DNA of 8,226 nucleotides from Parcubacteria group bacterium GW2011_GWD2_43_10 (GTDB lineage Bacteria; Patescibacteriota; Patescibacteriia; Veblenbacterales; UBA10138). Shown one piece after another: positions 1-7,136 of this stretch (position 1 is its first letter; the number at the start of each line of letters is the position of its first letter). The notes under the pieces were generated by a model that saw nothing but the letters and a program-made list of their open reading frames with translations, made no database searches and was not told where the DNA came from. The stretch lies in NCBI GenBank assembly GCA_000995845.1, contig LCEZ01000029.1, positions 1-8,226 on the forward strand. The letters are read 5' to 3'. A program made the position numbers and the translations under genes.

Positions 1-21
1 ACAATTAAATAACAATTCAAT

Positions 22-1224
22 ATGCAAACATCCCCAATTTTAATGGCTATTCAGCAGATTTGCGACGAGAAGAATATTCCCGTGTCTGCCGTGGTGGAAA
101 CAATTGAACAGGCCTTAGCTAGTGCTTATCGTAAGGATTTTGGCGAGCCTAATCAAAATATCAAAGTAGAGTTTGATCCCGTAACTGGCGGCTCCAGGAT
201 TTTTGACGTGAAAACAGTAGTGATTGGTCCAGCGGAAGGCGAGGAAGAAATTAACGAAAAAAAGGAAATTTTATTAGCGGATGCTAAGAAGATCAAAAAA
301 GATGCAGCTGAGGGTGAGGAAATCCGCACTGAATTGCCCGTACCAGAAGAATATGGCCGAGTGGCCGCTCAAACCGCGAAGCAAGTTATTATTCAGCGTT
401 TGCGTGAGGCTGAACGGGAAATGGTATTTACAGAATACAAGGACAAAGAAGGCCAAGTATTGCTGGGGACAATTCAGCGTGTGGAGGGTCGGACCGTATT
501 TGTTGATTTAGGTCATACCGTGGCAGTAATGCCATATGCGGAGCAGATCCCCAGGGAACATTATGCCACTGGGGCGCGCGTTAAAGTTTATTTAGTATCA
601 GTGTCAGCTTCGTCCCGCGGCCCGGAGGTTTTAGTTTCACGGACTCACCCAGAAATCGTACGACAATTATTTGCTCAGGAAGTGCCGGAGATTGCGGCTG
701 GTACTGTGGAGATTAAATCAATTGCCCGCGAAGCTGGCAGCCGCACAAAAATTGCCGTCATTGCCACTGAACCAAATATTGATCCGATTGGCTCCTGTGT
801 CGGGCAACGAGGCATGCGCGTGCAAACTGTAATTACTCAGTTGGGGGGAGAAAAAATAGATATTATTGAGTGGTCAGAGGACGCCCAAAAATTTATCTCC
901 GCGGCGCTCTCACCAGCTAAAGTACAGTTAGTGGAAATTGATGAGGCTAATCATTCGGCTAAGGTGACCGTAGCCGAAGATCAGCTGTCTTTGGCTATTG
1001 GCCGTGGTGGACAAAACGTACGCTTAGCGGTAAAGCTAGCTGGCTGGAAAATAGATATTATTGGCAGTGCTACAGGTGAGGTGCAGAATATTGAAGCTGA
1101 AGAGGACGCGACTAAAACACCAGCTGAAGGTGAAATAATTGAATCCCCAGAAAAACAATCTGAAAGTACTGAACCAACTGAGCCTACAACCAAGACCGAA
1201 GAACCAACTGAGCCGTCGGCTTAG
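22..1224 (+). CDS. nusA: Transcription termination/antitermination factor NusA
   Basis: NusA binds RNA polymerase and nascent RNA in the cytoplasm and modulates pausing, termination and antitermination. The 400-residue product has the family order: an N-terminal polymerase-binding domain (about 1-135, with the helix ETIEQALASAYRKDFG at 26-41), an S1 domain (about 144-208, LGTIQRVEGRTVFVDLG), KH1 (about 240-300, with GSCVGQRG at 257-264) and KH2 (about 310-350, with AIGRGGQNVRLA at 325-336). After KH2 there is only an acidic, Pro/Thr/Glu-rich low-complexity tail (354-400), not the acidic repeat domains of E. coli NusA. The ATG at 22 fits the usual N-terminus, although no Shine-Dalgarno sequence precedes it; ATG at codon 8 is a possible alternative. 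It is probably the first visible gene of a nusA-hppA-tig operon. In many bacteria rimP precedes nusA, but only 21 bases are visible upstream. The infB gene, a common downstream neighbour, is replaced by hppA. Confidence 0.96.
   Translation: MQTSPILMAIQQICDEKNIPVSAVVETIEQALASAYRKDFGEPNQNIKVEFDPVTGGSRIFDVKTVVIGPAEGEEEINEKKEILLADAKKIKKDAAEGEEIRTELPVPEEYGRVAAQTAKQVIIQRLREAEREMVFTEYKDKEGQVLLGTIQRVEGRTVFVDLGHTVAVMPYAEQIPREHYATGARVKVYLVSVSASSRGPEVLVSRTHPEIVRQLFAQEVPEIAAGTVEIKSIAREAGSRTKIAVIATEPNIDPIGSCVGQRGMRVQTVITQLGGEKIDIIEWSEDAQKFISAALSPAKVQLVEIDEANHSAKVTVAEDQLSLAIGRGGQNVRLAVKLAGWKIDIIGSATGEVQNIEAEEDATKTPAEGEIIESPEKQSESTEPTEPTTKTEEPTEPSA
1171..1214 (+). repeat. Short in-frame direct repeat in the nusA tail
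   Basis: The 14-base unit GAACCAACTGAGCC occurs at 1171-1184 and again at 1201-1214, a 30-base period. It encodes the peptide EPTEP twice in the disordered acidic tail of NusA. Such repeats commonly arise by slippage or small duplications in unconstrained linkers, and no further role is visible. Confidence 0.8.
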
Positions 1225-1262
1225 TACATTAATTTTATTTTTAATCTTTGAATTTAAATCTT

Positions 1263-3260
1263 ATGTTTACGCCAATTTCATTTGCGCTTCTAGCCTCGTT
1301 GATCACAATTTTGTGGGGCTTAGGGTTAATGCGCTGGGTAACCAAATTACCTTCAGGTACTGATCGCATGCGTGAAATTGCCGCGGCTATTCAGGCTGGA
1401 GCTAAAGCTTATTTATCGCGCCAATATAAAACCGTGTCTATAATTGCTTTAGTTTTATTCTTGTTGCTTGGATTTTTTTGGACTTGGACTACAGCTTTAG
1501 CATTTTTAGTCGGGGCTGTTTTTTCCGCCGCCGCTGGTTTTATTGGTATGAATGTTTCGGTGCGCGCTAATGTGCGTACAGCTGAGGCCGCTAAAGAAGG
1601 TTTAGCTTCCGCTTTCCGGGTGGCAGTCAGGGGTGGCTCAGTTACAGGGCTATTGGTTGTTGGTTTGGCTCTGTTTGGTGTAGCTGGTTTTTACTGGGTT
1701 AGTGATGGAAATTTACCAGCACTGATTGGTCTTGGTTTTGGCGGCAGTTTGATTTCTGTGTTTGCCCGCTTAGGCGGCGGCATTTATACCAAGGCCGCTG
1801 ATGTTGGCGCAGATTTAGTAGGCAAAGTAGAAGCCGGTATTCCTGAGGATGACCCGAGGAACCCAGCAGTGATTGCAGATAATGTGGGTGATAATGTAGG
1901 CGATTGTGCTGGTATGGCGGCTGATCTTTATGAATCTTATGCCGTGACCGCGGTGGCGGCCATGATTTTGGGTTCACTGGTTTTTGAGAATTTTGACGCG
2001 GCTATTATTTATCCTTTAGTGCTTGGCGGTATTTCAGTATTAGCATCTTTGATTGCTAGTTTGTTTATAAAAATTTCTTCAAGCGGGAATATTATGGCTG
2101 CCCTGTATCGCGGTTTGATAGTAGCGGGTGTCTTAGCAGCCGCAGCTTTTTATTTTGCCACTAAGTATTTTATGGCCGGCAATGGTTTGTACCCGGAAAT
2201 TAATATATATCTAGCAAGCTTAATTGGTTTGGTGGTTACCGGGCTCTTAGTTTGGATTACCGAATATTACACAGGCACCAACCATAAGCCAGTGCAGGCA
2301 ATCGCGCAGGCCTCCACCACTGGTCATGGCACTAATATTATTGCCGGGTTAGCTGTTTCAATGCGTTCAACAGTTTGGCCAGTGCTAGTAATCGCAGCGG
2401 CGATTTTGGGGGCTTATGCTTTGGCTAATTTATTTGGTGTGGCGGTGGCGGCTATGGCTATGCTTTCTATGGCTGGCATAATTGTGACCATAGATTCTTA
2501 CGGCCCAATTACTGATAACGCCGGCGGCATTGCGGAAATGGCAGAACTGCCTGAGTCGGTGCGGGCGGTGACTGATCCGTTGGACGCGGTTGGCAATACT
2601 ACCAAAGCTGTCACTAAAGGTTATGCTATTGGTAGCGCTGGCCTTGCAGCCCTGGTTTTGTTTGCGGCTTATGTACAGGAATTTGCAGATCGTGGTGTGG
2701 TGTTAAATTTTAATCTTGATGAGCCAAGAATTTTGGTGGGCTTATTTATTGGCGGTTTACTGCCGTATTTATTCAGTGCTCTTTCCATGGAAGCAGTGGG
2801 CAAAGCAGCTGGGCAAGTAGTGGAAGAGGTGCGGCGGCAGTTTAAGGAAATTCCGGGAATTATGGCCGGCACAGCTAAACCGGATTATGCCAAGGCAGTT
2901 GATATTGTTACTAAAAGTGCTTTAAAGCAAATGATTGTGCCCGCACTTATTCCAGTATTAGCACCAATTATAGTCGGTTTTGGTTTGGGGCCTGAGGCTT
3001 TAGGTGGATTATTGGTTGGCAGTATTTTAACTGGAATTTTCGTAGCCATTTCTATGACTACCGGCGGCGCAGCTTGGGACAATGCTAAGAAATATATTGA
3101 AGCTGGCAATTATGGTGGCAAGGGTAGCCCAGCCCACCAAGCCGCGGTTACTGGTGACACGGTCGGGGATCCGTATAAAGATACAGCTGGCCCAGCCATT
3201 AACCCAATGATAAAAATATTGAATGTGGTCGCTTTGTTATTGGTAGCGTTTTTGATTTAA
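1263..3260 (+). CDS. hppA: Membrane-bound proton-translocating pyrophosphatase, K+-independent type
   Basis: This integral membrane pump couples hydrolysis of pyrophosphate to ion export across the cytoplasmic membrane. Starting at ATG 1263 it has 665 residues, normal for the family, with about 15-16 hydrophobic segments. A TTG 15 bases upstream could add five residues, but the ATG leads directly into the first membrane helix; neither has a Shine-Dalgarno sequence. The family signature DVGADLVGKVE is at 180-190, followed by the pyrophosphate/Mg-binding Asp cluster EDDPRN...DNVGDNVGD. The C-terminal GGAAWDNAKK (601-610) and GDTVGDPYKDTAGPA (631-645) are intact. The stretch GNTTKAVTKG has Lys at 448 and Thr at 451, where K+-dependent enzymes have Ala and Ala/Gly. 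That marks the K+-independent subfamily, whose characterised members pump protons. The gene lies 38 bases after nusA and 12 bases before tig on the same strand, so co-transcription is likely. It would recycle pyrophosphate from biosynthesis into membrane energy. Confidence 0.97.
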   Translation: MFTPISFALLASLITILWGLGLMRWVTKLPSGTDRMREIAAAIQAGAKAYLSRQYKTVSIIALVLFLLLGFFWTWTTALAFLVGAVFSAAAGFIGMNVSVRANVRTAEAAKEGLASAFRVAVRGGSVTGLLVVGLALFGVAGFYWVSDGNLPALIGLGFGGSLISVFARLGGGIYTKAADVGADLVGKVEAGIPEDDPRNPAVIADNVGDNVGDCAGMAADLYESYAVTAVAAMILGSLVFENFDAAIIYPLVLGGISVLASLIASLFIKISSSGNIMAALYRGLIVAGVLAAAAFYFATKYFMAGNGLYPEINIYLASLIGLVVTGLLVWITEYYTGTNHKPVQAIAQASTTGHGTNIIAGLAVSMRSTVWPVLVIAAAILGAYALANLFGVAVAAMAMLSMAGIIVTIDSYGPITDNAGGIAEMAELPESVRAVTDPLDAVGNTTKAVTKGYAIGSAGLAALVLFAAYVQEFADRGVVLNFNLDEPRILVGLFIGGLLPYLFSALSMEAVGKAAGQVVEEVRRQFKEIPGIMAGTAKPDYAKAVDIVTKSALKQMIVPALIPVLAPIIVGFGLGPEALGGLLVGSILTGIFVAISMTTGGAAWDNAKKYIEAGNYGGKGSPAHQAAVTGDTVGDPYKDTAGPAINPMIKILNVVALLLVAFLI

Positions 3261-3272
3261 TTAATTTTTCTT

Positions 3273-4544
3273 GTGGAGCATCAAATTAAAAATATCGACG
3301 GGGGTAAAGTTCAGATAACAATTACTTTAACGCCCGAGGAAAAAACTAAATTTGAATTACGCGCGCTCAGGCAGGCTGGCAGTGAGCTTGATATTAAAGG
3401 TTTCCGGCCTGGACATATTCCTGATGATGTTATTAAGAAGCAATTAGATCCAGCCGCGCTTGATCAGGAAACAATGTGGGAAGCAGTTAAGGAACATTAC
3501 CCCAAATTAGTTGCGGAAATGAATTTAGCAGTGGTGGGCCAGCCCACTCTGGCCTTGCAATCAGCTGAACCGTTTGTGATTCACTCCACGGTATCAAAAT
3601 TGCCTGAGGTAGATTTAGGCAAATGGGAAAAAGTTAAAATTAAACGCCAAGAAATTAAAGTTGACGAAGCTGAAGTAAATAAAGTAATAGAACAAATTCG
3701 GGATGGCCGAGTTAGTGAAGTAGCTGTGATTCGTCCGGCAAAATTAGGGGACCGGGTGGAAATTGATTTTGAAGTTAGTTTGGGCGGTGTGGCTATGGAT
3801 GGCGGCAAACAAGTAAAATATCCAGTAATTTTAGGCGCTGGCCAGTTGGTGCCAGGTTTTGAAGATAATTTAGTTGGTTTAAATAGCGGTGAAGAAAAAA
3901 AGTTTGAGCTAACTTTCCCGAGCAGCTATCGGTCGGACTTGGCCGGTAAAAAGGCTCAAGTTTGGGTTAAATTAAGCCAGGTATTTGAACGCACCTTGCC
4001 AGAACTGACTGATGATTTTGTCAAAAGTTTAGGTAAATTTGCCGGCGCTCAAGATTTTCAAGATAAATTACGCGAGAATTTGCAGGAGGAAAAAAATATT
4101 CAGGAAGAGCAAAGGCTGGAGCGTGAGATGTTGGAGGCAATTGTGGTGCAAGCTAAATTCGGTGACATTCCTGAGGTTTTATTAATTAATGAAGCGGAAA
4201 CCATGTTGCATGAATTAAAACATGGCATTACCGAGCGGGGAGTGGAATGGTCGCAGTATTTGCAGAGCATTCAAAAAGACGAAGAGGGTTTGAAAAAAGA
4301 ATTTAGCACCCCGGCGACCAGGCGAGTAAAAGTAGCCTTAATTGTAAGGACATTTGCTAACCAAGAGAATTTGGCAACTGATGAGATGGCGGTGGAGCAG
4401 GAAATTGTTCATTCTTTAGAGCATTATGGCGGTGATGAACGGATGACTACTCAGCTTAATTCGGACGATTATCGCAGTTATGTGCAACAAGTGTTGACCA
4501 ATCGTCGGGTTATAGAGTGGTTGAAGAAGAAATTGGTGGAATAA
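3273..4544 (+). CDS. tig: Trigger factor, ribosome-associated chaperone and prolyl isomerase
   Basis: Trigger factor docks at the ribosomal exit tunnel and shelters emerging polypeptides. The 423-residue product has all three domains: the N-terminal ribosome-binding domain (1 to about 112) with the docking loop GFRPGHIP at 43-50 (family form GFRxGxxP), an FKBP-type prolyl isomerase domain (about 153-240, LGDRVEIDFEV... and GAGQLVPGFEDNLVGL), and the helical C-terminal chaperone arms (about 240-423). The length matches the family norm of about 430. The start is GTG at 3273, chosen because the following residues EHQIKNIDGGKVQITITL match the conserved first strand and the next in-frame Met is deep inside the domain. 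No Shine-Dalgarno sequence is visible in the 12-base gap after hppA. The composition is Lys-rich (37 Lys, 21 Arg). The clpP/clpX genes that often follow tig are absent; the unit ends in a terminator one base after the stop codon. Confidence 0.95.
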   Translation: MEHQIKNIDGGKVQITITLTPEEKTKFELRALRQAGSELDIKGFRPGHIPDDVIKKQLDPAALDQETMWEAVKEHYPKLVAEMNLAVVGQPTLALQSAEPFVIHSTVSKLPEVDLGKWEKVKIKRQEIKVDEAEVNKVIEQIRDGRVSEVAVIRPAKLGDRVEIDFEVSLGGVAMDGGKQVKYPVILGAGQLVPGFEDNLVGLNSGEEKKFELTFPSSYRSDLAGKKAQVWVKLSQVFERTLPELTDDFVKSLGKFAGAQDFQDKLRENLQEEKNIQEEQRLEREMLEAIVVQAKFGDIPEVLLINEAETMLHELKHGITERGVEWSQYLQSIQKDEEGLKKEFSTPATRRVKVALIVRTFANQENLATDEMAVEQEIVHSLEHYGGDERMTTQLNSDDYRSYVQQVLTNRRVIEWLKKKLVE

Positions 4545-4545
4545 A

Positions 4546-4570
4546 AAAGCCCGATTAATGATCGGGCTTT
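4546..4570. terminator. Bidirectional intrinsic terminator between tig and purF
   Basis: A perfect 10-bp stem, AAAGCCCGAT (4546-4555) with ATCGGGCTTT (4561-4570), closes a 5-base loop TAATG. Read on the plus strand it ends in TTTATT just after the tig stop codon. Read on the minus strand it is followed by a run of six T, which terminates purF transcription. The GC-rich core and flanking A/T tracts fit a shared terminator for two convergent genes. Confidence 0.9.
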
Positions 4571-4586
4571 ATTCAGATGATTTATA

Positions 4587-6095
4587 TTAAGTGGCGAAAT
4601 CGCCCAGGCCGGCTGGATATTGGCCAGTGAACGGGCCAGTGTAAAAATCTTTTGACTTCAACCATCCATCGCTCAACTGGCTAACGCTCTTTAAAGTAGC
4701 TACTAAGCTAAGGTACCCGAGTTTACGAAGCCCGAAGCGCCGGGCGATTGATTTGGCAACTGATTGTGTGTTGCCGTTCAGTGACTGGGCCAGCAGTTCG
4801 TTTTGTATTCTATAGGTGTCGATACCGTAGAAATCTGGGTAGCGGTATGGTGGTGACGACACAACCATACTTACTGAAGCCACACCTGCTTCCTTGAGCA
4901 ACCTTAGGGTGGCGGCAATGGTATTGCCTCGGACAATTGAATCATCCACCACCGCGACGTGTCGGTTGTATAACTGCGATTGGCGCGGGTTAAATTTGAG
5001 CCTCAGGTACTGCTCACGCTGTGACTGCACAGGTTCGATGAATGTACGACTAACAAAGTGCGGGCGGAATAAGCCCCATGGTCGAAAAATTGCCCGGCTA
5101 CCCCGGAGTGCCAACCCCTCCCAGTAGCCCAGCGCCGCTTCATTTCCAGAGTCAGCTATGGGAATAATAGTATCCACGTCCAGTGGGTGCTCAAGTGCCA
5201 ATTGGCGACCCATTTGGTAACGTGCCTGGCCAGCCTCTACGCCGTACCATTGGCTGTCGGGCCGTAAAAAGTAAATAAACTCGAAAATATCTAGTTTTAT
5301 GTTAGTGTCTTGGGTAAAGTGCATGGTGGTTATATGGCCATTAGGCTCCAGGCGAACAATTTCACCTGGCTTTACCTCACGAACCCTCGAGGCCCGCAAG
5401 ACATCTAAGGCGCAGGTTTCCGAGGCTACTATATTATCAATGCCATCAGCGTGCTCGCGCCGACCAATGGTGAGCGGATGAAAACCGAAGCGATCGCGGA
5501 TGGCATAGACAAAACCACGGTAGAGCACCATAAAGTTGAAGGCGCCTTCAAGGTCGCGTATCAGTCCAAGCAGTGCTTGTTCGAAATTGCGTTCTTGGCT
5601 TTGGGATAGAATGGTGGTAATGACGACGGTATCCGAGAAACCGTCACTCAGGCGCGCGGTCTGGCGTAGTCTCTTTGCGTTTACTAGGTTGCCATTGTGA
5701 GCCAAGAAGAACGGTTCGCCGTGGAAGCTGCCCTCAATTGGTTGTAGATTAAGGTGAGAGGAGATGCCGGCTGTACCGTAACGGGTATGACCTATACCTG
5801 AATTACCAAGCATAGAACTAACTGAGGGAGGTGGCAGGATATGTGTCCACTGTTCCTCGTTGCCTTGGCTAGCTAGCAGCTGGGCCAGTTTTTGGCGTGC
5901 TTCATACGATGATGGAATAATGAAAGCTTGGGCCAGTTCACCCGGACCTTTTTCAGCGTAGTAACGCCGACCATCATAAGTGACAATACCCGCTCCTTGT
6001 TTGCCGCGGTGCTGCATGTTGATTAAACCAATATACAGGTCAGGCGCTGCCTGGTGCCGAGGAGCCTGATTTACAATACCAATAATACCGCACAT
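4587..6095 (-). CDS. purF: Amidophosphoribosyltransferase (PurF-like), Fe-S ligands replaced
   Basis: PurF makes 5-phosphoribosylamine from PRPP and glutamine, the first step of de novo purine synthesis. The 502-residue product starts MCGIIGIV, so removal of Met exposes the nucleophilic Cys directly, with no propeptide. Glutaminase residues are present: Cys2, Arg105 in GHTRYGT, HNGN at 133-136 and Asp155. The PRPP-binding motif VVDDSIVRGNT is at 382-392. SPPYRYPDFYGID and the C-terminal FTGQYP follow the Bacillus-type enzyme rather than the E. coli type. However, the four Fe-S ligand positions appear as Asp269, Asp421, Tyr485 and Pro488. About 30 extra residues lie between 58 and 97, and the loop usually written KNRYVGRTF reads RPHFVSRTF. 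The ATG is fixed by the conserved N-terminus and a strong Shine-Dalgarno. Composition differs from its neighbours (39 Arg, 13 Lys; many CTG Leu codons), suggesting transfer. No other purine gene is in the window. A divergent PurF-like paralogue with another job remains possible. Confidence 0.92.
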   Translation of the reverse strand: MCGIIGIVNQAPRHQAAPDLYIGLINMQHRGKQGAGIVTYDGRRYYAEKGPGELAQAFIIPSSYEARQKLAQLLASQGNEEQWTHILPPPSVSSMLGNSGIGHTRYGTAGISSHLNLQPIEGSFHGEPFFLAHNGNLVNAKRLRQTARLSDGFSDTVVITTILSQSQERNFEQALLGLIRDLEGAFNFMVLYRGFVYAIRDRFGFHPLTIGRREHADGIDNIVASETCALDVLRASRVREVKPGEIVRLEPNGHITTMHFTQDTNIKLDIFEFIYFLRPDSQWYGVEAGQARYQMGRQLALEHPLDVDTIIPIADSGNEAALGYWEGLALRGSRAIFRPWGLFRPHFVSRTFIEPVQSQREQYLRLKFNPRQSQLYNRHVAVVDDSIVRGNTIAATLRLLKEAGVASVSMVVSSPPYRYPDFYGIDTYRIQNELLAQSLNGNTQSVAKSIARRFGLRKLGYLSLVATLKSVSQLSDGWLKSKDFYTGPFTGQYPAGLGDFAT

Positions 6096-6102
6096 ATTTT
6101 TA

Positions 6103-6108
6103 CTCCTT
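6103..6108 (-). promoter_or_regulatory. Shine-Dalgarno sequence of purF
   Basis: AAGGAG lies on the minus strand, seven bases before the purF ATG. It fixes the start at MCGIIG. It stands out because nusA, hppA, tig, nfo and the arsR-like gene have no recognisable Shine-Dalgarno sequence. Confidence 0.85.
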
Positions 6109-6119
6109 TTTTAAGTTTC

Positions 6120-6137
6120 AATGTTAACGTTCACGTT
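6120..6137 (-). repeat. Three tandem hexamers in the purF leader
   Basis: Read on the minus strand, AACGTG, AACGTT and AACATT follow each other without gaps. They lie just downstream of the inferred purF transcription start and upstream of its Shine-Dalgarno sequence. The middle part is also nearly palindromic (AACGTTAACATT). This is a reasonable place for a regulator site, but it matches neither the E. coli PurR operator nor the Bacillus PurBox well, so its function is open. Confidence 0.35.
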
Positions 6138-6150
6138 TGTTTGTAGTCGA

Positions 6151-6178
6151 ATCTTACTGGTTTATGGTAATATGTCAA
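6151..6178 (-). promoter_or_regulatory. Putative sigma-70-type promoter of purF
   Basis: On the minus strand a perfect -35 box TTGACA (6178-6173) is followed after 16 bases by TAAGAT (6156-6151), which matches four of six -10 consensus bases. Transcription would begin near 6144, giving a leader of about 50 bases before the purF ATG. The -35 box lies just upstream of the nfo start codon on the other strand, so the two divergent genes share a very short control region. Confidence 0.55.
6165..6173 (+). promoter_or_regulatory. Possible extended -10 promoter element of nfo
   Basis: TGG directly followed by TAATAT resembles an extended -10 element (TGN plus a four-of-six match). There is no good -35 box upstream. 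Transcription would start about 5 bases before the nfo ATG at 6185, giving an almost leaderless mRNA, which would fit the missing Shine-Dalgarno sequence. The support is weak because such matches are common in AT-rich DNA. Confidence 0.25.
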
Positions 6179-6184
6179 GCGATT

Positions 6185-7039
6185 ATGCTGTTTGGTTCAC
6201 ATATTTCCGCTGCGGGTGGGGTAGATAAGGCGCCCGAAAGAGCGGCCGAAGTCGGCTGTGAGGTTTTTCAGTTCTTTTCCCGTCCACCCCAGGGTGGGCC
6301 TGGTAGTAAATTAACCCCTAGTGTCATCGCGGCGTTTAAAGGTAACTGCAAAAAATTCAAGCAAGCCGAAAGTTACATTCACACGCCTTATTATATAAAT
6401 TTTGCCAGCACCACGCCGCGTATTCGCTACGGCTCAATTGCTGTTGTCCGTGAGGAGCTGGAGCGCGGCACGCTTTTGGGATGCAAATATGTAATGACAC
6501 ATTTAGGTTCAACCAAGTCAGCTGGGCCTAAACTAGGTTTCCACAAGACCTGGCGGGCGGTCCAGAGAATATTAGATGGCTACAAAGGTAGTTGCTTACT
6601 CTTACTTGAGGATTCGTCTGGCGCTGGAGATTTAGTTGGTAGCACTTTTGAGGAGCTAAGAGATTTAATTAAGAATGTAGAAAGCGCAGCTAAGTATAAA
6701 AATAAAGTTGGTGTGTGTTTGGATTCCTGCCATATGTTCGCCTCAGGCTACGATCTAAGCACAGCGGCAGCGGTTAAAATAACTTTGGACGAGTTTGGCA
6801 AAAAAGTCGGATTTAAATATTTAAAATTGATGCATGCCAATGATTCTTATGGTGAGCTCGGCGGTAAGCGCGACCGGCATGAGCATTTAGGCAAAGGCAA
6901 GATTGGCCTGGAGGGTTTTAAAGCCTTGGTGCAAGATAAACGGATGAAAGCAGTTAATTTTATTCTGGAAACCCCAAAAGACAATCCCCAGGACGATCCG
7001 CGCAATTTGGCTATCCTTAAAAAATTTAGAGTGCATTAG
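6185..7039 (+). CDS. nfo: Endonuclease IV, AP endonuclease of base excision repair
   Basis: This TIM-barrel metalloenzyme cuts DNA on the 5' side of abasic sites during base excision repair. Starting at ATG 6185 it has 284 residues, the usual size. All nine metal-binding residues of the family (three Zn sites in E. coli Nfo) are identifiable: His66 (YIHTPY), His106 (MTHLGS), Glu142 (LLEDSSG), Asp180 and His183 (CLDSCHMFASGYD), His217 (LMHAND), Asp230 and His232 (DRHEHLGKG) and Glu262 (ILETP). Their positions run almost in step with the E. coli enzyme. The reading frame stays open upstream to a TTG at 6137 and contains an ATG at 6164. The start at 6185 is preferred because MLFGSHISAAGG aligns with the conserved N-terminus and the extra residues match nothing. 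No Shine-Dalgarno sequence is seen. It is divergent from purF and convergent with the arsR-like gene, so it is probably a single-gene unit. Confidence 0.95.
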   Translation: MLFGSHISAAGGVDKAPERAAEVGCEVFQFFSRPPQGGPGSKLTPSVIAAFKGNCKKFKQAESYIHTPYYINFASTTPRIRYGSIAVVREELERGTLLGCKYVMTHLGSTKSAGPKLGFHKTWRAVQRILDGYKGSCLLLLEDSSGAGDLVGSTFEELRDLIKNVESAAKYKNKVGVCLDSCHMFASGYDLSTAAAVKITLDEFGKKVGFKYLKLMHANDSYGELGGKRDRHEHLGKGKIGLEGFKALVQDKRMKAVNFILETPKDNPQDDPRNLAILKKFRVH

Positions 7040-7074
7040 CTAGATCAGGAATCCATTAGGCATTGAAATATCCA

Positions 7075-7102
7075 ATCCAACCTTTCGCGCGAAAGGTTGG
7101 AT
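7075..7102. repeat. Perfect 28-bp palindrome, candidate operator
   Basis: The left half ATCCAACCTTTCGC (7075-7088) is the exact reverse complement of the right half GCGAAAGGTTGGAT (7089-7102), with no spacer. It lies between the convergent 3' ends of nfo and the arsR-like gene. A 28-base perfect palindrome is far beyond chance in about 100 bases. There is no T run on either side, which argues against a classical intrinsic terminator. A related site lies upstream of the arsR-like gene. A dimeric repressor site is the favoured reading; a transcript-end hairpin is the alternative. Confidence 0.85.
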
Positions 7103-7136
7103 GAGATTAGAAGAGCAATAGGATTTTTGGATAAAA

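Noticed and set aside
1139..1363. Open frame bridging the end of nusA and the start of hppA
   Set aside because: It overlaps two well-identified genes in another frame and has a low-complexity, non-protein-like translation.
6137..6184. N-terminal extension of nfo from the TTG at 6137 or ATG at 6164
   Set aside because: The extra residues match nothing in endonuclease IV, have no Shine-Dalgarno sequence, and overlap the likely promoter region; the conserved protein begins at MLFGSHISAAGG.
7075..7102. Palindrome as a standard intrinsic terminator for nfo and the arsR-like gene
   Set aside because: There is no T run after it on either strand, and the symmetry is perfect with no separate loop. 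A hairpin role is possible but not as a classical terminator.
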